A DNA stretch of 64,000 nucleotides, from contig NZ_CP015849.1 of NCBI RefSeq assembly GCF_001654495.1, forward strand, positions 2,618,501-2,682,500. Reading direction: 5' to 3'. Position 1 is the first letter of the stretch; every line of letters begins with the position of its first letter. The translations under genes and the position numbers were made by a program. The DNA comes from Streptomyces sp. SAT1 (GTDB lineage: Bacteria; Actinomycetota; Actinomycetes; Streptomycetales; Streptomycetaceae). Below the pieces are notes generated by a model, which was given only the letters and a program-made list of their open reading frames with translations, had not been told where the DNA came from and did not search any database. This document shows positions 18,505 to 26,597 of the stretch, one piece after another.

Positions 18505-19401
18505 ATGAGCGACACGGCAGCCCCACGGGACACCACCGCCCCGCTGAAGGAGGCGGTCGGACGCTACGGCGTCTGGAGCGTCGGCCTCCGCTCGGAGAAG
18601 GCGGACCGGCGCGGCGCCATCGCCGAGGCCGCCGCCGAACTGGAGGAGCTGGGCTACGGCACCGCGTGGCTCGGCGGCAGCAGCGCCCCCGCCAACGCCG
18701 CGCCCCTGCTCGGCGCGACCCGGACACTCACCGTCGGCACCAGCATCCAGAGCATCTGGCAGCACGACGCCGGATCGAGCGCGGCCGGCTTCGCCGAGCT
18801 GGACGCGGCCCACCCCGGCCGCTTCGTGCTGGGCCTCGGGGTGAGCCACGCCAAGCTCGCCGAGCAGTACCGCCGCCCGTACTCGGCGCTGGTCGCCTAC
18901 CTGGACGAGCTGGACGCCGCCGGGGTGCCCGCCGGGCGCCGGGTCCTGGCCGCGCTCGGCCCCAGGACCCTCGAACTGTCCCGGGACCGGGCCGCGGGCG
19001 CGATCCCGTACCTGGTCACCACCGAGCACACCGCGCAGGCCCGCGAGATCCTGGGCGAGGGCCCGCTGCTCGCCCCCGAGCTGAAGGTCGTGCTGGACGA
19101 GGACCCCGAGCGGGCCCGCGCCACCGCCCGCGGCTATCTGGCGATGTACCTCCAGCTCCCCAACTACACCAACAACTTCCTCCGGCTCGGTTTCACCGAG
19201 GACGACGTCAGGGACGGCGGCAGCGACCGCCTGATCGACGCGGTGTACGCCTGGGGCGACGAGGACCGGATCCGGGCCCGGGTGGAGGAGTTCCTGGCGG
19301 CGGGCGCCGACCACTTGGCCCTCCAGGTCGTCACCGGCACGACGGACCCGGACGAACTCCCCAGGGAGGAGTGGCGCCGGCTGGCCTCGCTTCTCGGCTA
19401 G
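18505..19401 (+). CDS. F420-dependent LLM-class oxidoreductase (TIGR03620-like)
   Basis: 298 residues, luciferase-like fold. Features include GVWSVGLRSEKADRR near the start, VGTSIQSIWQHDA, GRFVLGLGVSHAKL and a C-terminal AGADHLALQVV strand. Many actinobacterial members use coenzyme F420; the substrate is unknown. ATG 18505 has GGAAGGA upstream. The longer frame from 18406 lacks family similarity. The gene appears monocistronic. Confidence 0.83.
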   Translation: MSDTAAPRDTTAPLKEAVGRYGVWSVGLRSEKADRRGAIAEAAAELEELGYGTAWLGGSSAPANAAPLLGATRTLTVGTSIQSIWQHDAGSSAAGFAELDAAHPGRFVLGLGVSHAKLAEQYRRPYSALVAYLDELDAAGVPAGRRVLAALGPRTLELSRDRAAGAIPYLVTTEHTAQAREILGEGPLLAPELKVVLDEDPERARATARGYLAMYLQLPNYTNNFLRLGFTEDDVRDGGSDRLIDAVYAWGDEDRIRARVEEFLAAGADHLALQVVTGTTDPDELPREEWRRLASLLG

Positions 19402-19420
19402 AGCCCGCTGGAGAGGGGCC

Positions 19421-19501
19421 GGGGAACCGCACGGCCGGCCTCGACGCGGGGAACCGCACGGCCGGCCCCCACGCCGGGAACCGCACGGCCGGCCCCCACG
19501 G
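19421..19501. repeat. Three tandem copies of a 27-bp unit
   Basis: Units at 19421-19447, 19448-19474 and 19475-19501 share GGGAACCGCACGGCCGGCC and differ at few positions. Each is a multiple of three and contains an internal GGCCGGCC palindrome. They lie between convergent genes (LLM oxidoreductase and FAH-family enzyme). There is no spacer-repeat structure, so this is not CRISPR. Confidence 0.9.
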
Positions 19502-19554
19502 CGCGGCACGCGAAAGCGCGCCGCGGTCCCCGCCCCCGGTGAACGGCGGAGCGC

Positions 19555-20412
19555 CTACGCGTCCTTCAGCTCCTGCCGCTGCCGCCCCAGCCCCTCGACC
19601 TCCAGCTCGACCACGTCGCCGGAGCGCAGATACGGCTTCGGCTCCGGCCGGCCGAGCGCCACCCCGGCGGGGGTACCGGTGTTGATGACGTCACCGGGGT
19701 AGAGGGTCATGAAGTGGCTGACGTAGCGCACCACTTCGGCGACCGGGAAGATCTGCTCGGCGGTCGTCCCGTCCTGCTTCAGCTCGCCGTTGACCCACAG
19801 CCTCAGGGAGAGGTTCTGCGGGTCGGGCACCTCGTCGGCGGTGACCAGCCAGGGTCCGAGCGGGTTGAACGTCTCGCAGTTCTTCCCCTTGTCCCAGGTG
19901 CCGCCGCGCTCGATCTGGAACTCCCGCTCGGAGACGTCGTGCGCCACCGCGTACCCGGCGACGTGCGCGAGGGCGTCCTCGTCGGTCTCCAGATAGCGGG
20001 CCGTACGGCCGATGACGACCGCCAGTTCCACCTCCCAGTCGGTCTTGGCGGAGCCGCGCGGCACCAGCACCGTGTCGTTCGGCCCGACGACCGTGTCGGC
20101 CGCCTTGAAGAAGACGACGGGCTCGGCGGGCGGCTCGGCGCCGGTCTCGCGGGCGTGGTCGTGGTAGTTCAGGCCGATGCACACCACCTTGCCGATCCGG
20201 GCCAGCGGCGGTCCGATCCGCAGGCCGTCCGCGTCCAGCGCGGGCAGCTCGCCCGCGTCGGCGGCGGCCCGGATCCGGCCGAGTGCCGCCTCGTCGGCGA
20301 GCAGGGCGCCGTCGATGTCCGCGACGACGCCCGACAGGTCGCGCACGGTGCCCTCGGCGTCCAGCAGTGCGGGCCGCTCAGCCCCGGCCGTACCGACTCG
20401 CAGCAGCTTCAT
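19555..20412 (-). CDS. Fumarylacetoacetate hydrolase family protein
   Basis: 285 residues. The FAH core includes KVVCIGLNYHDHA, PVVFFKAADTVVGPND, TDWEVELAVVIG (the metal-binding Asp-x-Glu-x-Glu) and GTPAGVALG near the C-terminus. The family covers acylpyruvate hydrolases and 2-keto-3-deoxy-sugar dehydratase-type enzymes; the substrate cannot be fixed. ATG 20412 has GGGAG eight bases upstream. Confidence 0.87.
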   Translation of the reverse strand: MKLLRVGTAGAERPALLDAEGTVRDLSGVVADIDGALLADEAALGRIRAAADAGELPALDADGLRIGPPLARIGKVVCIGLNYHDHARETGAEPPAEPVVFFKAADTVVGPNDTVLVPRGSAKTDWEVELAVVIGRTARYLETDEDALAHVAGYAVAHDVSEREFQIERGGTWDKGKNCETFNPLGPWLVTADEVPDPQNLSLRLWVNGELKQDGTTAEQIFPVAEVVRYVSHFMTLYPGDVINTGTPAGVALGRPEPKPYLRSGDVVELEVEGLGRQRQELKDA

Positions 20413-20573
20413 GTTCCCAACTCCCTCGATTCGCGGGAAGCCCGTCCGGTGGGACGGCGTCCGGGTGCGGCGGACACAGCCATCGGAGGACTGGTCGATC
20501 CTCCAAGGTCCACGTCCACTCCGCAATACCCCGTTCACGTACTGGACCGTAGGGCCGCCGGGCGGGCGCGCGT

Positions 20574-21404
20574 TCAGCTCTGGAGCACGGCCCGCTCCAC
20601 GGCGCTCCAGGCGGAGCTGGTCACCACGTACAGCGCGGCCGCCAGCGGTACGACGGCCACGGTGACGAGCGTCGCGAACGACAGGAACGGCATCACCTTG
20701 CCCACGGCCGCGAGCCCGGGGACCTGCGCCGCCTCGCCCGCACCGGCGGTCGTGGCCGCTGCCTCGGCCGCTGCCCGCGCCCGCCGGGCGCGCGTGAAGT
20801 TGAAGCCGGCGACGGCGGTCACGACCGCGAACAGCGCGACGTACACCAGCCCGGCCGCCCCGAAGACACCGCCGTCCGCGAGGGCGTCGCTCCACCGCCC
20901 GCCCAGCGGCGCGGCCAGCAGCCGGTGGCCGAGCAGGCCGTTGGCGCTCCCGCCGAGCGTCGAGCTGGAGAACAGGCGGTAGAGGACGAAGAAGGCGGGC
21001 ATCTGGAGCAGCCCCGGCAGACAGCCGGACAGCGGCGACACCTTCTCCTCGGCGTGCAGCGCCAGTACGGCCTGCTGGAGGCGCTGCGGATCCCCGCGGT
21101 GCTTCCTGCGCAGTTCGGCCAGGCGCGGCTGGAGCGCGGCCCGCGCCCGCTGCCCGCGCGCGGCGGCCCGGGACAGCGGATGGACGAGCAGCCGTACGAG
21201 CAGGGTGACCAGGACGATCGCGGCGGCGGCAGCGGAGGCGTGGAACAGCGGCTGGATCAGGTCGGCGAGGCACTCGACCAGAGCGGCGGAGCCGGTGAGG
21301 ACACCGGAGAAGAAGCCGGAGAAACCGGAGAAGACAGAGAAGGCAGAGAAGACGGACATGATGGAGGAGCCCTTCGGGGTCTCGTCGTGCCGGAAGCGGG
21401 ACAT
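20574..21404 (-). CDS. YidC/Oxa1-family membrane insertase (accessory paralogue)
   Basis: 276 residues with about five hydrophobic segments. The conserved first helix and loop read AAIVLVTLLVRLLVHPLSRAAARGQRARAALQPRLAELRRKHRGDPQRLQQ, followed by GCLPGLLQMPAFFVLYRLF. This is the YidC pattern, but the protein is short and sits apart from rpmH/rnpA, so it is an accessory copy. ATG 21404 is used; Met at 21359 is an alternative and neither has a strong ribosome-binding site. It follows a DUF6412 gene, a pairing I recall from other Streptomyces. Confidence 0.83.
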   Translation of the reverse strand: MSRFRHDETPKGSSIMSVFSAFSVFSGFSGFFSGVLTGSAALVECLADLIQPLFHASAAAAAIVLVTLLVRLLVHPLSRAAARGQRARAALQPRLAELRRKHRGDPQRLQQAVLALHAEEKVSPLSGCLPGLLQMPAFFVLYRLFSSSTLGGSANGLLGHRLLAAPLGGRWSDALADGGVFGAAGLVYVALFAVVTAVAGFNFTRARRARAAAEAAATTAGAGEAAQVPGLAAVGKVMPFLSFATLVTVAVVPLAAALYVVTSSAWSAVERAVLQS

Positions 21405-21525
21405 GGCGGCATGACGACCCGCGGCGCAGGGTCACGGAGTGGACGCGGTGAACGCGGAACCCGGGGCCTCAGGCCCTGAGCGTCGGCAGATGCCGGGCGC
21501 CGGGCGGCGGGTCCGGAGATGTGCC

Positions 21526-21840
21526 CTACGCAGCGGCGGTCGCCGGAAGGGCCCGGCCGGGTGCGCGGGGCCGCCGCCGGCCCGCGGCGTCGGGATCGCG
21601 CTGCGGCAGGAAGGCCGTACGCCGGTCGCGGTCCCGGATCGCCGTACGCACCCGCGTGGGCGCCACGGCGGGCGCGCAGCGCGAGCCGAGCAGCGCGCAC
21701 GCGACGAGCGCGGCACCGGCGGCGACGGTCGCGGCGAGGCTGCCCGAGTCGAGCAGCGACAGCTGGAGGACCAGGACGAGCAGCGACAGCAGCACGGGGA
21801 CGAGCGGCGCACCGACCCGCTGGCGAACGCGACGGATCAC
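21526..21840 (-). CDS. DUF6412-type small membrane protein
   Basis: 104 residues from GTG 21840, which has a GGGGGG ribosome-binding run. Two hydrophobic helices (about 12-32 and 36-52) are followed by an Arg-rich tail with RDRRTAFLPQRDPDAAGRRRPRAPG. The tail matches the pattern I associate with DUF6412 proteins next to accessory YidC genes. Function is unknown; a partner in insertion is plausible only from co-occurrence. Confidence 0.65.
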   Translation of the reverse strand: MIRRVRQRVGAPLVPVLLSLLVLVLQLSLLDSGSLAATVAAGAALVACALLGSRCAPAVAPTRVRTAIRDRDRRTAFLPQRDPDAAGRRRPRAPGRALPATAAA

Positions 21841-21963
21841 AACCGGCCCCCCTCACCTGCCCTGGCTATGACTTCTCCTCCACGGTTATACAGGACCACC
21901 CGTCGGGGCGTCCGGCCCGCGGGTGCCTCACCTTCGTCACGGACCGGCAGTACGGTGTCCCCC

Positions 21964-23097
21964 ATGCGCCCCGACACGCCCGCCGAAAACGCCGCGAACG
22001 CCAAAGCCGCCGTGAACGCAGAAGCCGCCGCGAACGTCGAGACCCCGGAACCCACCGGCCCCGCCGGCCGTGCGGGTGCCCCCGGCCCCACCGGCTGGAC
22101 CGAGAACGCCGACCACACCGCCGAGGCGGCCCGTCTGGAGCGGGCCGCGGGCCTGTACCCGGAGGACGCCGAGGCCCTGCTGCTGCGCGCCGCCGCCCAC
22201 CTGGAACTGGCCGGCGACCGCCCCGCGGCGACGACGCTCTACGACCGCCTGCTGGCCACCGCGGACGCCCTGGAGAACGCCACGCTGGTGCGCGCCCTGA
22301 AGGCGTCGAACCTGTGGGAGTACGGCCACGAGGCCGAGGCGAGGGCGATCATCGACGGCGTCCGCACCGCCGCCCCGCGGGCCCCGGCCCCCTGGGTGAT
22401 CGTCGCGGAGTCCCTGGAGTCGCACGACGAGCTGGAGGCGGCGCACGAGACGTTCACGGAGGCGGTGACGCTGCTGCTGACCGGCGTCGAGGAGCCCCCG
22501 TACGCGACCCGCCCCCTCCTCCTCGGCCGCCACCGCGTCCGCCGCATGCTCGGGGTCTCCCACGACTCCTGGGACGCCCTCGCCGACACCCTCCACTCCT
22601 CGTCCGTCTCCCTGGACGAGCTCCACGACCCCAAGCGGGTCTGGTCCCTCGGCTCGGAGAACCCGGCCGAGCTCCAGGCCGAACTGGTCCGCCTGCGCGC
22701 GGAGCTGGGCGCCTACCGCGAGGCCCTCTCCCGCCCCTTCCCGGTGGCGGTCCTGCACTGGCCGGCCCCGGAACTGGAGGAACTGGTCGCGGCGTACGCC
22801 GGCCTCGCGACGGAGTACCCCTCCCACGAGACCCACCTCGCGACGATAGAGCGCTCCCTGCGCGAACTGGCCGCCTCCGGCACCCCCAACCTCGGCATCG
22901 TCACCGGCACGGTCCCCTCCTACGAGGCCTTCGCCGCCTCCGAGGGCACCTCCCCCACCGACACCGCCCTCCTCCCCCAGTACGCGACGACCCTGGCGGC
23001 CCGGGGACGCGCGGTGGCGTGGCCCCCGCAGCAGACGGCGACCTGCTGGTGCGACTCGGGCCGGACGTACGGGGAATGCCACGGCGGGACGGCCTGA
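21964..23097 (+). CDS. TPR-like protein with C-terminal SEC-C metal-binding motif
   Basis: 377 residues. An Ala/Glu/Pro-rich leader precedes helical repeats (LYPEDAEALLLRAAAHLELAGD, TLYDRLLATADAL, SNLWEYGHEAEA). The C-terminus CWCDSGRTYGECHG is a SEC-C motif (CxC...CH) that binds zinc. Proteins of this build are common in Streptomyces but uncharacterised. ATG 21964 begins MRPDTPAEN; the long upstream frame has no family character. Confidence 0.75.
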   Translation: MRPDTPAENAANAKAAVNAEAAANVETPEPTGPAGRAGAPGPTGWTENADHTAEAARLERAAGLYPEDAEALLLRAAAHLELAGDRPAATTLYDRLLATADALENATLVRALKASNLWEYGHEAEARAIIDGVRTAAPRAPAPWVIVAESLESHDELEAAHETFTEAVTLLLTGVEEPPYATRPLLLGRHRVRRMLGVSHDSWDALADTLHSSSVSLDELHDPKRVWSLGSENPAELQAELVRLRAELGAYREALSRPFPVAVLHWPAPELEELVAAYAGLATEYPSHETHLATIERSLRELAASGTPNLGIVTGTVPSYEAFAASEGTSPTDTALLPQYATTLAARGRAVAWPPQQTATCWCDSGRTYGECHGGTA

Positions 23098-23112
23098 GCC
23101 GCGCGCACATCC

Positions 23113-23148
23113 GGCGGGGGGTGAGGCGCGGGACGCCTCGCCCCCGCC
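23113..23148 (+). terminator. Hairpin after the SEC-C gene
   Basis: GGCGGGGGGTGAGGCG pairs with CGCCTCGCCCCCGCC around a 5-base loop with one bulge, about 15 bases past the stop. Confidence 0.65.
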
Positions 23149-23180
23149 ACCGCTCCTGCCCCGCCCCTGGAGTGACCACC

Positions 23181-23651
23181 GTGACCACCCCTCCGCTCCC
23201 CGTCGAGCCCCCGCACCTCACGGACGAGACCCTCGGCGTCTTCACCCGAGGCTCCTTCGCCCTCTCCGACGGCACCCTCCTGTACGACTCCTCGTACAGC
23301 CTCACCCGCGACCTCGGCGGCCGGACCGTCACCCTCCAACTGGCCACCACCGACCCGTCCGAGGCCCACCGCCTCCTCCCCCGCCTCCGTCGCGCGGTCA
23401 CCCACCACACGGACCTGCACCACCGAGCCGTCACCGCCCTCGTCCACACCCTCAGCGACGGCCCCCCGACCCCCGACGACCTCACCGAGGCCCACACCGA
23501 CCTCCTCCTCGACACCATCGAGGCCACCAGCCCCACCGACCTGACCCTCCACCTGTCCGACTCCTGCGGCGAACACCTCCTGGACGGCTACTGGCCGGCG
23601 GTGCGGTTCGACGGGGAGGACGGGGTGGTGGGGGTGACGATCGAGGCATAG
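23181..23651 (+). CDS. Uncharacterised 156-residue protein
   Basis: GTG 23181 is chosen because GGAG lies nine bases upstream; GTG 23172 is in the same frame but too close to it. The protein begins MTTPPLPVEPPHLTDETLG and contains LYDSSYSLTRDLGGRTVTLQL, then an Ala/His/Thr-rich helical middle (VTHHTDLHHRAVTALV) and a strand pair at the end (GYWPAVRFDGEDGVVGV). The mixed alpha/beta layout recalls small immunity-like or DUF2004-type proteins, but I cannot assign a family. It is the last gene before the defence island. Confidence 0.6.
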   Translation: MTTPPLPVEPPHLTDETLGVFTRGSFALSDGTLLYDSSYSLTRDLGGRTVTLQLATTDPSEAHRLLPRLRRAVTHHTDLHHRAVTALVHTLSDGPPTPDDLTEAHTDLLLDTIEATSPTDLTLHLSDSCGEHLLDGYWPAVRFDGEDGVVGVTIEA

Positions 23652-23776
23652 GGGCGGGGCGTGTGACGAGGACCGGGCGTCGGCCGGCGGTTCCCGTCCG
23701 GACCCCGTGCGGACGCGCTCGTCCCCATGATGGAATCGGCACAGGGACCGAGACACGATCGTGAGGCACAGCCGTC

Positions 23777-24220
23777 TTGAGCACAGTGAAGCCGTCGTCG
23801 CCCGCCGTCTCGGCGCGTATGAGCAGACAGGCCAGCAAGGACACGGCCGCCGAACTGACGGTCCGGCGTCTGCTGCACGCCGCCGGGCTCCGCTACCGCG
23901 TGGAGTATCCGGTCCCCGGCATGGCCCGGCGACGCATCGACGTGGCCTTCACCTCGGTCAAGGTGGCCGTCCTCATCGACGGATGCTTCTGGCACGGCTG
24001 CCCCGAACACGCCACGCAGCCCAAGGCGAACGCTCAGTGGTGGCGCCAGAAGCTGGACCGCAACATGGCCCGGGACGCGGAGACCACCGACCACCTCGTC
24101 GCCGCCGGGTGGGAGGTCCTGCGCTTCTGGGAGCACGAGCCCGCACCGGACGTCGCCCTGCGCATCGCGGCCGCGGTCGAGCGACGGAGATCGCGACACG
24201 GCGCGGAGAGCCGTCGATGA
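23777..24220 (+). CDS. Very-short-patch-repair (Vsr) type endonuclease
   Basis: 147 residues from TTG 23777 (GTG 23786 is also possible). The Vsr pattern is complete: VSARMSRQASKDTAAELTVRRLL, VEYPVPGMARRRIDVAF, AVLIDGCFWHGCPEH with the metal Asp and two His, WWRQKLDRNMARD and GWEVLRFWEHE. Classical Vsr nicks T:G mismatches made by deamination of methylated C next to C5-methyltransferase genes. Here its stop overlaps the start of a methyltransferase homologue (ATGA) and a second methyltransferase follows. In this island it may instead be the effector nuclease; that is inference. Confidence 0.88.
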   Translation: MSTVKPSSPAVSARMSRQASKDTAAELTVRRLLHAAGLRYRVEYPVPGMARRRIDVAFTSVKVAVLIDGCFWHGCPEHATQPKANAQWWRQKLDRNMARDAETTDHLVAAGWEVLRFWEHEPAPDVALRIAAAVERRRSRHGAESRR

Positions 24221-25212
24221 CGGGGCTGACCTTCGTCGATGTGTGCTCGGGAGCGGGTGGACTCGCCCTGGGACTGGAGCGTGCCGGCTTCGAGCCCCGC
24301 CTGCTGCTCGACGAGGACGCCGACGCCTGCGCGACCCTGCGCGCCAACCGGCCCCATTGGAACGTGCTCCGGACGGACCTGCTGGACTTCGACCCGAGCG
24401 AACACCCCGAGAGCCATGACGTCGACCTGCTCTCCGCCGGCCTGCCCCGGGTGAGGTCGGAAGCGACGGCCCGACGCGTGGATTCTGGGCTGGAAGAGCA
24501 ACTCCTGCGAGCGGCGATCTATCTGGCCCATGGGATCCGCCCTCGGGCGATCCTCATCGAGAACGTCCCGCAACTGGCACATTCCTCGGACCACGAGTCG
24601 TTCCGCGAGTTCGCCTTCGCCGAACTGGCCCACCTGGGATACGAGCCCGATTGGTCCGTCGTGAACGCCCTCGACTTCGGTGTGGCGCAGAGCCGTAGGC
24701 ACGGCGTCCTGGTCGCGGTCGAACGTCGGTGTGCCCCCGCGTTCCGCTTCCCGGCGCCGACCGTGGACGGACCTCGAACGGTCGGTGACGTCCTGAGACC
24801 GTCGATGGCGGCGCGCGGCTGGCCGGACGCCTCCCGTTGGGCCGCCCAGGCCGATCAGCCCGCCCCGACACTCGTGGGAGGGTCCAAGAACCGCGGCGGC
24901 GCCGACCTCGGGCCGACGAGGGCGAAGCAGAAGTGGGCGACCATGGGCGTGAACGCACACACCCTGGGCGACGAAGTGCCCGGTCCGGACTTCGTCTGGG
25001 ATCCTGGGCTCGGCAGGAACAACATGGTGAAGATCACAGCCGAGCAGGCGGCACTTCTGCAGGGCTTCCCGACCACGTGGCAGATCACCGGACGCAAGAC
25101 GGCCCGGTACCGTCAGGTCGGGCACGCGACACCGCCTCCGGTGGCGGAGGCGCTGGGACGAGCGGTCGCCGAAGCTCTGTGCGGGGAGCCGGTGGCCACC
25201 GCTGCCGGCTAG
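24217..25212 (+). CDS. C5-cytosine methyltransferase homologue lacking the catalytic cysteine
   Basis: 331 residues. Motif I is intact (FVDVCSGAGGLALGLERAGF), as is ILIENVPQL (motif VI). Motif IV, normally GGPPCQ, reads SAGLPRVRS with no Pro-Cys, so methyl transfer by the normal route is impossible. Motif VIII QxRxR is QSRRH, and motif X GNAVPP is GHATPP. There is no frame break: the reading frame, length and motif spacing fit a conserved pseudo-enzyme rather than a decayed gene. Its start overlaps the Vsr stop, and an intact methyltransferase begins 11 bases later, suggesting a heteromeric or sensing role. Confidence 0.85.
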   Translation: MTGLTFVDVCSGAGGLALGLERAGFEPRLLLDEDADACATLRANRPHWNVLRTDLLDFDPSEHPESHDVDLLSAGLPRVRSEATARRVDSGLEEQLLRAAIYLAHGIRPRAILIENVPQLAHSSDHESFREFAFAELAHLGYEPDWSVVNALDFGVAQSRRHGVLVAVERRCAPAFRFPAPTVDGPRTVGDVLRPSMAARGWPDASRWAAQADQPAPTLVGGSKNRGGADLGPTRAKQKWATMGVNAHTLGDEVPGPDFVWDPGLGRNNMVKITAEQAALLQGFPTTWQITGRKTARYRQVGHATPPPVAEALGRAVAEALCGEPVATAAG

Positions 25213-25223
25213 ACTTCCGCCAC

Positions 25224-26579
25224 ATGACCAGCGCGCCTCCCCACCAGTCCATCCTCGACAAGCCCTTTGTCCTGGACCTCTTCGCAGGACCGGGCGGGCT
25301 GGACGTGGCCGGACACCGGCTGGGCATCCCGAGTCTGGGGCTCGAATGGGACCGGAGCGCGTGCCTGACGCGGTACGCGGCCGGGCTGGACACCCTCCAC
25401 TCCGACGTGAGCGCGATCCGCAGAGAGTCCTTCGAGTCGCTCCCCCCGGAGATCAACGTCCTCGCCGGCGGCCCGCCGTGCCAGACCTATTCGGTGGCGG
25501 GGAAGGGCGCGGGTCGTGAGGCTCTGGAGGAGGTCAAGAAGTTCATCGAACGGCTCATGGCGGGTGATCCCGACGAGGAGATCGACAAGGAGCTGAAGAA
25601 GCTCAGCGACCCGCGCACCGCGTTGGTGCTCGAACCCCTCCGCTACGCGATCCAGGCGACCAGGAGCCCGAACCGGGGGCACCGGCCGTACGACGTCATC
25701 GTTCTGGAGCAGGTCCCCGCCGTCGAGGCGCTCTGGCTCCGCTACGCCGAGGTGCTGCAGAAGGTCGGCCTTCCCGACGGCACCAGGTACGAGGTCGTCG
25801 TCGACGTCCTGGACACCGAGACGTACGGGGTGCCGCAGACCCGGTCCCGCGCCGTGTTGATCGCCCGCCGTGAGGGGCTGGGCACGCCGACGCTGCCCGA
25901 GCCGACCCACCGCGCCTACGAGGCGAAGGGGTGGAATCGCAGGAACGGCGACAGCACGACCCCGGCCGCCCAGCCGACCCTCTGTGGCACGGACGTCCCC
26001 GAACCGCGCCCCGCGGCGAACGACGATCTGGAGCACTGGACGTCGATGGGCGATGCCCTCGCCGAGCCGGTCGGCACCCAGCATCACGGGCGCAGGACGC
26101 CCTTCTTGGTCAGGTCGAACTACGGCAGCTCCGGAAACCCGGGGCGTCGCGGAGTCCGGACGGACCGACAGCCCGCCGCCACCGTCACCGGCCGCATCTC
26201 CCGCTTCGTGGTCTTCGAGCACCTCTCCGACGACATCGTCTACGAGGGGGCGCGGTTCAGCATGAACGAGGCAGGGATGCTACAGAGCTTCCCGCCGGAC
26301 TACCCGTGGTCGGGCACCGCGAAGGCCCAGCAGGTGGGCAACGCTGTGCCTCCCCTGTTCGGGGCGCACCTCCTGAGTGCCGCGCTCGGTCTTCCCGCTC
26401 CGGCCCCGGAGGTGATGAGGGAGCCGTGGATCCCGGCCACGGAGGAGCAGCGGGCCAAGCTGCGCAGCCACGGCTGCGGGACGGCGGACGACTGCACCGC
26501 CCGCTGCCCGCGCCCCGAGGAGCAGACACCGCCCCGATCGACCTCGCGCCCGCGCAGGAGAACGCCCCGGCGGCGGTGA
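25224..26579 (+). CDS. DNA cytosine-5 methyltransferase (catalytically intact)
   Basis: 451 residues. Motif I is FVLDLFAGPGGLDVAGHRLG, motif IV GGPPCQTYSVAGKG carries the nucleophilic Cys, motif VIII is PQTRSRAVLI and motif X is VGNAVPP. Motif VI reads LEQVP instead of ENV, a mild change. An insertion of about 60 charged residues (about 95-155) follows motif IV, and a basic, Pro-rich tail with several Cys (HGCGTADDCTARC) ends the protein. It probably methylates host DNA to mark self for the system encoded around it. The gene converges on the minus-strand operon with an 18-base gap. Confidence 0.9.
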   Translation: MTSAPPHQSILDKPFVLDLFAGPGGLDVAGHRLGIPSLGLEWDRSACLTRYAAGLDTLHSDVSAIRRESFESLPPEINVLAGGPPCQTYSVAGKGAGREALEEVKKFIERLMAGDPDEEIDKELKKLSDPRTALVLEPLRYAIQATRSPNRGHRPYDVIVLEQVPAVEALWLRYAEVLQKVGLPDGTRYEVVVDVLDTETYGVPQTRSRAVLIARREGLGTPTLPEPTHRAYEAKGWNRRNGDSTTPAAQPTLCGTDVPEPRPAANDDLEHWTSMGDALAEPVGTQHHGRRTPFLVRSNYGSSGNPGRRGVRTDRQPAATVTGRISRFVVFEHLSDDIVYEGARFSMNEAGMLQSFPPDYPWSGTAKAQQVGNAVPPLFGAHLLSAALGLPAPAPEVMREPWIPATEEQRAKLRSHGCGTADDCTARCPRPEEQTPPRSTSRPRRRTPRRR

Positions 26580-26597
26580 TGTTCAGGGGCCGCCCGA

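Noticed and set aside
19421..19501. Possible CRISPR array
   Set aside because: Repeats are contiguous with no unique spacers, and no cas genes are present.
24430..24490. Frameshift hiding a PCQ motif in the first methyltransferase
   Set aside because: Reading the other frames across GLPRVRSEAT gives no PCQ, and flanking motifs stay in one frame at normal spacing.
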